The translations under genes were made by a program, and so were the position numbers. A stretch of DNA of 64,000 nt from Candidatus Pseudobacter hemicellulosilyticus (lineage in GTDB: Bacteria > Bacteroidota > Bacteroidia > Chitinophagales > Chitinophagaceae), in the NCBI GenBank assembly GCA_029202545.1, contig CP119311.1, positions 6,138,001 to 6,202,000 on the forward strand, read 5' to 3'. Under the pieces are notes generated by a model, which was given only the letters and a program-made list of their open reading frames with translations, was not told the origin of the DNA and made no database searches. This document shows positions 8,821-15,436 of this stretch, in pieces; within the stretch, counting starts at the first letter, position 1, and the number at the start of each line of letters is the position of its first letter.

Positions 8821-9421
8821 GGGCGTCTTCCGCCTGGCGCAGGGGGCTCACTTCACGGTGGGAATCGATATAATCGCGCATTTCGAGGTTGGCCCTGACC
8901 TCTTCGATAGTTACGTTGGGATTCTTTTCATATAACTCACGGAAGCGACGCTCCACGCGGATAGCATTATCAGCCGTCATAAAGATCTTTAACTCTGCCT
9001 TTGGGAATACCACGGTGCCAATATCCCGGCCATCCATAACGATGCCTTTTTTCCTGCCCATTTGTTGCTGTTGGGCAACTGCAAAAGAGCGGACCTGGCG
9101 GATAGCAGCCACTTCACTCACTTTCTCAGCGACTACCAGGTCGCGGATCACGTACTCCACGTTCTCCCCGTTGAGGTACATCTCGCTCTGACCATTCTTA
9201 TGGTTAGACTGAAACTCCAGGTGGACCAGGCTCAGCGCATGGGCAACAGCCTCCTCATGGGTCCAGTCGATATGATTACGCAGGAAGTACAAAGTAATGG
9301 CGCGGTACATGGCGCCGCTGTCAATATAGACATAGCCCAGTTCACGGGCCAATTGCTTGGCGAGGGTACTCTTGCCGCAGGACGACCAGCCATCGATGGT
9401 TATAATGATCCTTTTGCTCAT
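8735..9421 (-). CDS. cmk: Cytidylate kinase
   Basis: A 228-residue cytoplasmic kinase that phosphorylates CMP and dCMP with ATP in pyrimidine nucleotide supply. Seen: P-loop DGWSSCGKSTLAKQLA at residues 10-25, the NMP-binding motif YIDSGAMYRAIT just after, MDGRDIGTVVFP in the middle and RD(Y)ID..R near the C-terminal third. Length fits the family. The ATG at 9421 is chosen because upstream in-frame codons add residues absent from the family. The 3' end is the source or relative of a threefold tandem repeat downstream, and the last 28 codons differ more from those copies than the intergenic part does. A terminator of another transcript lies 46 bases upstream of the start. Confidence 0.95.
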   Translation of the reverse strand: MSKRIIITIDGWSSCGKSTLAKQLARELGYVYIDSGAMYRAITLYFLRNHIDWTHEEAVAHALSLVHLEFQSNHKNGQSEMYLNGENVEYVIRDLVVAEKVSEVAAIRQVRSFAVAQQQQMGRKKGIVMDGRDIGTVVFPKAELKIFMTADNAIRVERRFRELYEKNPNVTIEEVRANLEMRDYIDSHREVSPLRQAEDALVLDNSHISMKEQLDIALGWVRERLVKA

Positions 9422-9462
9422 AGTGCTGCCGCAAAAATAGTGAAACCCGGGCAACCGGTATA

Positions 9463-9705
9463 AAAAACGCCGCCCTGCAGGACAGGACGGCGTAAGAATG
9501 TAGTGGTGCGACGATTATTGTGGACTCACTACGGTGAGTCACCTGGTTTTCGTAAGCATTGGATTTTAAAAGTTCCATGCCCGGATCGGGGGAATGGCAC
9601 TGCGAAAGTGCCGCGGCCAGGTCCGGCATCAGAAACCGTAGGGACTCTTTGCTATTAACGCCGGCAGCCAAAGGAAAAGTGTGTGCCGGCAGCCACAAAT
9701 TTTAC
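9463..9705 (-). ncRNA. Candidate structured RNA with its own terminator (6S-like?)
   Basis: Between clpC and cmk the reverse strand carries no convincing frame but dense structure, ending in a strong terminator (9467-9493). Seen hairpins: perfect 7-bp stem 9523-9529/9534-9540 with a 4-base loop, and perfect 6-bp stem 9596-9601/9607-9612 with a GNRA-like loop GCGAA (plus strand). The segment 9523-9535 can instead pair with 9635-9647 (11 of 13 bases), so the local 3' hairpin and a long-range closing stem are mutually exclusive. That arrangement is familiar from 6S RNA. An 11-base direct repeat GCCGGCAGCCA occurs at 9660 and 9685. TAAAATTTG about 10 bases upstream of the proposed start resembles a -7 box with one extra base. 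The identity is unproven. Confidence 0.4.
9467..9493 (-). terminator. Rho-independent terminator
   Basis: On the reverse strand a 10-bp stem with one mismatch (9484-9493 with 9467-9476, loop of 7) is followed directly by six T residues (9467-9462). It lies just upstream of cmk and would end the candidate RNA transcript. Confidence 0.8.
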
Positions 9706-9789
9706 TGTTCACTGTAACTCCGCAGGATCAATCCCATCATCCGCATCTTTTACGAAACCCATTTCAGTAAAAACACGAACTCTCCCGCC

Positions 9790-10240
9790 ACCTCCACCAA
9801 CCTACCGCCAGTACAGACCGCCCGCCATTCTCCCAAAACAAAAAAGGATCCATTAAAAACGAAGGCCCGGAAAATCACACAGCCCACAGCATGTTTCCAT
9901 CTCGCCTCCAATAATAACAAGGAACAACTATGATATACCCGCTGTGCTTTGCTCTCCCAAAACTTAATCTCCACCCCCCTTACTCCCCGCCAGCTCCACC
10001 AACCTACCGCCAGTACGGACCGCCCGCCATTCTCACAAAACAAAAAAGGATCCATTAAAAACGAAGGCCCGGAAAACCACACAGCCCACAGCATGTCTCC
10101 ATCTCGCCTCCAATAATAACAGGGAACAACTATGATATACCCGCTGTGCTTTGCTCTCCCAAAACTTAATCTCCTGCTTACTCCCCGTCAACTCCCCCAA
10201 CCTACCGCCAGTACAGACCGCCCGCCATTCTCCCCAAAAC
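9790..10240. repeat. Tandem direct repeat, unit about 200 bp, downstream of clpC
   Basis: CCTACCGCCAGTAC occurs at 9801, 10003 and 10201, giving periods of 202 and 198 bases. Two full units and the start of a third are nearly identical, including GAAGGCCCGG and TATGATATACCCGCTG blocks. Weaker relatives of the CCCAAAACAAAAAAG block recur at about 10235, 10376 and 10460, the last being the tail of the clpC terminator, so the array may have grown from the clpC 3' flank. Open frames inside it exist only because the repeat lacks stops; they shift frame between units and are not called. The rest of the 9706-10470 interval shows nothing else. Confidence 0.85.
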
Positions 10241-10470
10241 AAAAAAGACAATCATACACGAAGTTCCTGTGAATCGCATAGCTGGACGCTTGCACACATC
10301 AAACACACAAAATATCGAGGCATCAAAAACGCAACTCCTGCCAATCCCGTTCGCGACAACCTTCCTCCATCAGCCTCCCAAAAACATAAAGAGATTGTAT
10401 CAAAAATAAACGCAGGCCCAGGGAATGGCTTAAACTACGACCAGCATCCATCAGGTATCCCAAAAACAAA

Positions 10471-10497
10471 AAGGCCGTATCAGACTGATACGGCCTT
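10471..10497 (-). terminator. Terminator of clpC
   Basis: Perfect 10-bp stem AAGGCCGTAT/ATACGGCCTT with a 7-base loop. On the reverse strand it is followed by TTTGTTTTTG. It sits 49 bases after the clpC stop codon. Confidence 0.9.
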
Positions 10498-10546
10498 GCC
10501 ATTTATAGAGATATCGTTGATGCGTTACTTATGCTCCGGGACCAGC

Positions 10547-13069
10547 TTAGGCCTCGGATTTGGAGATCTCTTCCTTCATGCTGAAGTTGAGCTTTCCGGC
10601 TTCTTTGTCCAGGCCGGCTACCATCACATCACCGGGTTTGATCTGCATATTGAGGATCTCTTCCGCGAGGGGATCTTCCAGGTATTTCTGGATGGCCCTG
10701 TGCAGCGGACGGGCGCCAAACTGCTGATCGTATCCTTTTTCAGCGATGAAGTTCTTAGCTTCTTCGGTCAGCTCCAGGGCAAAGCCCAGGGTAGCCAGCC
10801 GCTTCATTACACCCTTCATCAGGATGTCGATGATATTGAAGATATTGTCCTTGTTGAGCGAATTGAAGATGATCACGTCATCGATCCGGTTAAGGAACTC
10901 GGGAGAGAAGGTCCTTTTCAGTGCTTTCTCGATCACCGCCTTGTTGTTCTCATCAGAGCTTTGCGTGCGGGCAGCAGTAGCAAAACCTACACCGTCACCG
11001 AAATCCTTCAACTGGCGAACCCCGATATTGGAGGTCATGATGATAGTGGTATTCTTAAAGTCCACTTTTCTGCCCAGACCATCGGTCAACTGACCATCGT
11101 CCAGCACCTGCAGCAGGATATTGTAGATATCCGGGTGTGCCTTTTCGATCTCGTCCAGCAGGATCACCGAATAGGGTTTACGGCGAACTCTTTCAGTAAG
11201 CTGACCACCTTCTTCATATCCAACATAACCGGGAGGAGCGCCGATCAGGCGGCTCACGGTGAATTTCTCCATGTATTCACTCATGTCGATGCGGATCAGG
11301 GCATCTTCGGAGTCAAACATATAGCGGGCCAGTGAGCGGGCCAGCTCTGTTTTACCGACCCCTGTAGGGCCGAGGAAGATAAAGGTACCGATGGGCTTCT
11401 TGGGATCTTTAAGACCCACGCGGTTCCGCTGGATGGCTTTTACCACTTTGGAGATGGCTTCATCCTGGCCAACCACCATGCCTCTCATATCCTCAGACAT
11501 GCGACGAAGTTTCTCAGTCTCGGCCTGCACCATCCGTTTAACGGGGATACCGGTCATCATGCTCACCACTTCGGCAATAGCCTCATCATCGATGGGATAA
11601 CGTTTGTGTTTGCTTTCTTCTTCCCAGCTGGCCTTTGCTTTTTCCAGTTCTTCCTGAAGTCTTTTTTCGGTATCGCGGAGAGAAGCAGCTTCTTCAAACT
11701 TCTGGCTCTTTACCACTTTGTTCTTTTCCACTTTCACGTCTTCGATCTTCTTTTCGAGATCGAGGATATCCTTGGGAACATTGATATTCTTAAGGTGAAC
11801 GCGGGCGCCTACTTCATCCATCACATCGATGGCCTTGTCCGGCAGCAGGCGATCGGTGATGTACCGGTCGCTCAGCTTTACGCAGGCGTCAATAGCATCA
11901 TCACTGTAGGTAACGTTGTGGTAGTCCTCGTACTTGGATTTGATATTGTTGAGGATCTGAACGGTCTCGTCCACGCTGGGTGGTTCCACCATCACTTTCT
12001 GGAAGCGGCGGTCGAGGGCTCCGTCCTTCTCGATATACATCCTGTATTCATCGAGCGTAGAGGCGCCAATGCATTGGAGCTCTCCGCGGGCGAGGGCGGG
12101 CTTGAAGATATTGCTGGCATCCAGTGAGCCGCTGGCGCCCCCTGCTCCTACGATGGTATGGATCTCATCGATGAAGAGGATCACGTCACGGTTCTTCTCC
12201 AGTTCATTCATGATAGCCTTCATACGCTCTTCAAACTGGCCACGGTATTTGGTACCGGCCACCAGTGCGGCGAGGTCGAGGGAGATCACGCGTTTATCAA
12301 ACAATACACGGGATACTTTACGCTGTACAATGCGGAGGGCCAGGCCTTCCACGATAGCCGTTTTACCAACACCAGGCTCACCGATGAGGATGGGGTTGTT
12401 TTTCTTACGGCGGGAAAGGATCTGTGATACCCTTTCTATTTCCGCTTCACGGCCTACGATGGGATCCAGGGAGCCGTTCTCTGCAAGGCGGGTGATATCC
12501 CGACCGAAATTATCGAGCACAGGCGTTTTGCTTTTAGCATTGCCCTGGGCCCTTGATTTCTGCTGTGAGTATTTCTTTTCATCATCAAAATCGTCTTCAT
12601 TCTCATCAGCATATTCGCTGCGCACATCATTACTTTTAACCACGCCTAATTCGTTTCTGAAAAGATCATAATCCACGTCAAATTGATTTAGAATTTGTGT
12701 AGCGATGTTTTCTTTGTTCTTCAGGATCGAGAGCATCAGGTGTTCGGTCTCCACCGTTGGGCTCTTCAGCGCTTTTGCCTCGAGCACGGTTACCCGAATA
12801 ACTTTCTCTGCCTGTTTCGTGAGCGGTAAGCTGTTTATGTTGGCGATGTTTTTACCGGTCTTATCCTTCACTGCCATTTCTACTTCCTTCCGTAATTCGT
12901 ACAGGTCTACATTGAAACTTTTTAAAATACGAACTGCAGTATTTTCCCCTTCCCGGATCAACCCCAGCAACAAATGTTCGGTCCCGATAAAATCGTTCCC
13001 CAGCCTGAGAGCCTCCTCCCTGCTAAACGAAATAATCTCCTTCACCTGGGCTGAAAAATTGTTATCCAT
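10547..13069 (-). CDS. clpC: ATP-dependent Clp protease ATPase subunit ClpC
   Basis: An 840-residue AAA+ unfoldase that feeds proteins into ClpP or acts as a disaggregase. Domains in order: double Clp-N repeat (residues 1-150), first ATPase with Walker A GEPGVGKTA near residue 210 and Walker B LFIDEIHT, a middle domain with a UVR-type segment (VEKNKVVKSQKFEEAASLRD near 430) that marks ClpC rather than ClpA or ClpB, second ATPase with GPTGVGKTE near 560, and a C-terminal D2-small domain. The ATG at 13069 (MDNNFSAQVKEI) is preferred over in-frame codons upstream that lie in the promoter region shared with the divergent STAS gene. Transcribed alone; terminator follows. Confidence 0.96.
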   Translation of the reverse strand: MDNNFSAQVKEIISFSREEALRLGNDFIGTEHLLLGLIREGENTAVRILKSFNVDLYELRKEVEMAVKDKTGKNIANINSLPLTKQAEKVIRVTVLEAKALKSPTVETEHLMLSILKNKENIATQILNQFDVDYDLFRNELGVVKSNDVRSEYADENEDDFDDEKKYSQQKSRAQGNAKSKTPVLDNFGRDITRLAENGSLDPIVGREAEIERVSQILSRRKKNNPILIGEPGVGKTAIVEGLALRIVQRKVSRVLFDKRVISLDLAALVAGTKYRGQFEERMKAIMNELEKNRDVILFIDEIHTIVGAGGASGSLDASNIFKPALARGELQCIGASTLDEYRMYIEKDGALDRRFQKVMVEPPSVDETVQILNNIKSKYEDYHNVTYSDDAIDACVKLSDRYITDRLLPDKAIDVMDEVGARVHLKNINVPKDILDLEKKIEDVKVEKNKVVKSQKFEEAASLRDTEKRLQEELEKAKASWEEESKHKRYPIDDEAIAEVVSMMTGIPVKRMVQAETEKLRRMSEDMRGMVVGQDEAISKVVKAIQRNRVGLKDPKKPIGTFIFLGPTGVGKTELARSLARYMFDSEDALIRIDMSEYMEKFTVSRLIGAPPGYVGYEEGGQLTERVRRKPYSVILLDEIEKAHPDIYNILLQVLDDGQLTDGLGRKVDFKNTTIIMTSNIGVRQLKDFGDGVGFATAARTQSSDENNKAVIEKALKRTFSPEFLNRIDDVIIFNSLNKDNIFNIIDILMKGVMKRLATLGFALELTEEAKNFIAEKGYDQQFGARPLHRAIQKYLEDPLAEEILNMQIKPGDVMVAGLDKEAGKLNFSMKEEISKSEA

Positions 13070-13164
13070 TTTTGTAATTTGTTGTGTTATACAATAATAA
13101 CGAATATTTTTGACATCTGTTCGGGCCGCTTTATTAACGGCTGTTAACAATTCCAAAGTGTGTT

Positions 13165-13539
13165 ATGAAGGTCAAAATTGATACCAAGGAGAAATTCCAT
13201 GTCATTAGCATCAAAGAGACGGATCTTTCTGCTAATATGACAGCAGAACTGGACGCAAGTTTGCTTCCGTTCCTCCAAAATGACGTTAAAAATGTAGTGC
13301 TTATCCTGAAAGACATCGAAACCATTGACGATGCTGCCGGGGAGTACCTGTTAAAGATCCAGCAGCATTTTTACGACAACCACGCATCTTTTGTCATTTG
13401 CGAGCTACAGGAAGGGGTGGAAAACGCCCTGGACAAAGCCGGCTACCTGGAGTTAATGAACACTACCCCCACGGAGAGCGAAGCCTGGGATATTGTTCAG
13501 ATGGAAGAGGTTGAAAGAGATATTCTGGGTGGTGAATAG
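13165..13539 (+). CDS. STAS-domain protein (anti-sigma-factor-antagonist-like)
   Basis: A 124-residue soluble protein, divergent from clpC with about 95 bases between the starts. The pattern NVVLILKDIETIDDAAGEYL followed by ...ASFVICELQEGVENALDKAG matches the STAS fold of SpoIIAA/RsbV-type proteins, in which a Ser or Thr near the DD/DS position is phosphorylated by a partner kinase. Here that position is in IDDAAGEYL and the usual phospho-serine is not obvious, so it may bind partners without the phospho-switch. No switch kinase is nearby. The C-terminus is acidic (MEEVERDILGGE). Role inferred from fold only. Confidence 0.75.
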   Translation: MKVKIDTKEKFHVISIKETDLSANMTAELDASLLPFLQNDVKNVVLILKDIETIDDAAGEYLLKIQQHFYDNHASFVICELQEGVENALDKAGYLELMNTTPTESEAWDIVQMEEVERDILGGE

Positions 13540-13621
13540 ACCCGATAGGGGCATTAATAGCCGCTAAAGGCATGTTTCCCATCAGAAAAGCCATCGATTG
13601 GTTCACCCGGACAACTGACTT

Positions 13622-14302
13622 ATGAAAAAATATGCTGTAATAGTGGCCGGCGGGTCCGGCCTTAGAATGGGTACGGCCGTACCGAAGCAGTTCCTCCCCC
13701 TGCGGGATAAGCCGGTACTTTGGTATACCCTCACTGCTTTCCTGAACGCCTTCCCTGACCTGACCATTATCCTGGTCCTGCCCCAGCAGCACCTGCAAAC
13801 AGGTCACGAGATCCTGCGCAGCACCCATGATCCCGACAGGATCTGGATGACCGAAGGCGGCGAAACCCGCTTCCATTCCGTCAAAAAGGGACTGGACCAT
13901 ATCCACCAGCATTCTATTGTCTTTGTGCACGACGGGGTCCGCTGCCTGCTCACCCCTCAGCTGATCCGCCGCTGCTACCAGAAGGCCATGGAGCGGGGTA
14001 ATGCCATTCCCGCAGTAACAGCCGTCGATTCCATCCGCATCGCCACCATCGGGGGCAACGAATATATTGACCGCAACAAGGTCAGGATCATCCAGACCCC
14101 ACAGACCTTTTACAGTGATATCATCAAGGCCGCTTTTGAACAGGAATATGAAGAAAGTTTTACAGATGAGGCCAGTGTGGTGGAAAGACTGGGCGTTAAG
14201 ATCAACCTGGTAGAGGGAGAGACGACAAATATCAAGATCACCCAGCCGATAGATATCCTGATAGCCGAAAAGATCCTGGAAGAAAGAGAAATGGGCATCT
14301 AA
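13622..14302 (+). CDS. ispD: 2-C-methyl-D-erythritol 4-phosphate cytidylyltransferase
   Basis: A 226-residue enzyme of the MEP isoprenoid pathway that joins CTP and MEP to give CDP-ME. Seen: the nucleotide-binding motif VAGGSGLRMGTAVPKQFLPL at residues 8-27 with the catalytic Arg and Lys, VFVHDGVRCLL near residue 100, AVTAVDSIR in the middle, and the C-terminal EGETTNIKITQPIDILIAE motif. The usual DGARP is DGVRC here; the Asp and Arg are kept. Its stop codon overlaps the stop codon of the convergent acyltransferase gene by two bases (14300-14301). It lies 82 bases behind the STAS gene and may share its transcript. Confidence 0.93.
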   Translation: MKKYAVIVAGGSGLRMGTAVPKQFLPLRDKPVLWYTLTAFLNAFPDLTIILVLPQQHLQTGHEILRSTHDPDRIWMTEGGETRFHSVKKGLDHIHQHSIVFVHDGVRCLLTPQLIRRCYQKAMERGNAIPAVTAVDSIRIATIGGNEYIDRNKVRIIQTPQTFYSDIIKAAFEQEYEESFTDEASVVERLGVKINLVEGETTNIKITQPIDILIAEKILEEREMGI

Positions 14303-15432
14303 CCCCTCCGGAGGAGATTGACATACCAGGGCAGCCGGTTCACCCTGACTGCCGGGTAGGTCTCCAGCGAAGCCCCGAAACTGCTATAGAAAAAAGCCAG
14401 GTTCCGCAGATCAGACCCCTCAAAATCCAGCAGCAATTCCTGCCCCGCATGCGCCTGGATAAACCTGTCTATCAAAAAATGAGAGGCCCCTCCCGTCCTG
14501 CCATTCGGATGGTTTCCCACCAATATATAGTAGGCACGCTTGTGGGAAAAGAAATACACACAGGAGGCTACCAGTTCTCCACCGGCGGTCCGGACCCCGC
14601 AGGTCATTGCCTGCCCTGCATGCAGCAAATGGTTATATAATGCAATGAACCTGTTGTAATCTTCTGTCTTTACACCTGAGCGCTGCTGCTCCTGCCATTG
14701 CGCCAGGCGGATCACTTCTTGTACCGGGATCCCCGTTCCATACTGATGTCCTGCCTGCTGCGCCTTTTTGATATTGCGCCGGATATTATCCCGGTAACCG
14801 GCCCAGAGCGCTTCATAAGGAAGTCGCAGGTCCAGCAGGTAGTTATTCCGGACAATCAGCGCCCCAGGCTTTTCGAAGCCTGTCGGAAGAGCGGCCCCAT
14901 CAGGCACTTGTTTTTTCGCCAAACCAGCATCAGTAATCCCTTGTTCCGGCAGCTGCATTTTGTCAGCCGAACCATGCTCTTTTTGTAAATCCGCATCCAC
15001 TATGCCCTGGCCTTGCGGCAGCAGTTCATCCACAGCCCCCTGCTCTTTCTCCCCCACTCTTTTCCTGGACAATAATTCCTGCAACGGCGCCATATTACCG
15101 CTGTTCAGGCTGATCTCTATCAACCTGAATTTACGCGGGATGGCCAGCAGGAAAGCCTGCAACACCGTGCCTGTGATCCCATTCCCAAAAACACCGGCAG
15201 CAGCCGTAAAGGCCGGCTGATACAAATAAGGAATACCCCATTTACGGTTCCAGGTCAGCGGCATCACGGCTTCATAATCATTCAGCACCAGAGCGTCCCA
15301 GTTTTGAGCCATTCCATCCAGGTAACCAGAATACGCATATACATTACCGTTACCAGCATTGTCAATGCACTGGTCCCATCGCTGGCTGTCCAGTTGGTCC
15401 CTCCGGTAATAGTGTATGTCCAGGCTGGCCAT
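14299..15432 (-). CDS. GNAT/FemAB-like acyltransferase with a repeat-filled linker
   Basis: A 377-residue cytoplasmic protein with two halves of the FemAB/GNAT type. The C-terminal half shows NIRRNIKKAQQAG, a GGELVASCVYFF strand, GRTGGASHFLIDRFIQ, the acetyl- or aminoacyl-binding region, and the family ending LLDFEGSDLRNLAFFYSSFG. Between the halves, about residues 125-180, lies a Gln/Asp-rich insertion made of imperfect repeats (KEQGAVDELLP, QGQGIVDADL, EQGITDAGL) that looks like an expanded linker. Substrate unknown; FemAB-like enzymes often act on peptidoglycan or lipid-linked precursors. Its start follows the M1 peptidase stop by four bases, so the genes form an operon. Confidence 0.75.
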   Translation of the reverse strand: MASLDIHYYRRDQLDSQRWDQCIDNAGNGNVYAYSGYLDGMAQNWDALVLNDYEAVMPLTWNRKWGIPYLYQPAFTAAAGVFGNGITGTVLQAFLLAIPRKFRLIEISLNSGNMAPLQELLSRKRVGEKEQGAVDELLPQGQGIVDADLQKEHGSADKMQLPEQGITDAGLAKKQVPDGAALPTGFEKPGALIVRNNYLLDLRLPYEALWAGYRDNIRRNIKKAQQAGHQYGTGIPVQEVIRLAQWQEQQRSGVKTEDYNRFIALYNHLLHAGQAMTCGVRTAGGELVASCVYFFSHKRAYYILVGNHPNGRTGGASHFLIDRFIQAHAGQELLLDFEGSDLRNLAFFYSSFGASLETYPAVRVNRLPWYVNLLRRG

Positions 15433-15436
15433 CGTA

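Noticed and set aside
9750..10251. Repeated peptide-like frames on the reverse strand in the 200-bp array
   Set aside because: The identical peptides arise from identical DNA; the 202- and 198-base periods change frame, there is no start context, and codon use is poor.
10151..12671. Long open frames on the plus strand opposite clpC
   Set aside because: They mirror the conserved ClpC reading frame on the reverse strand and show no domain.
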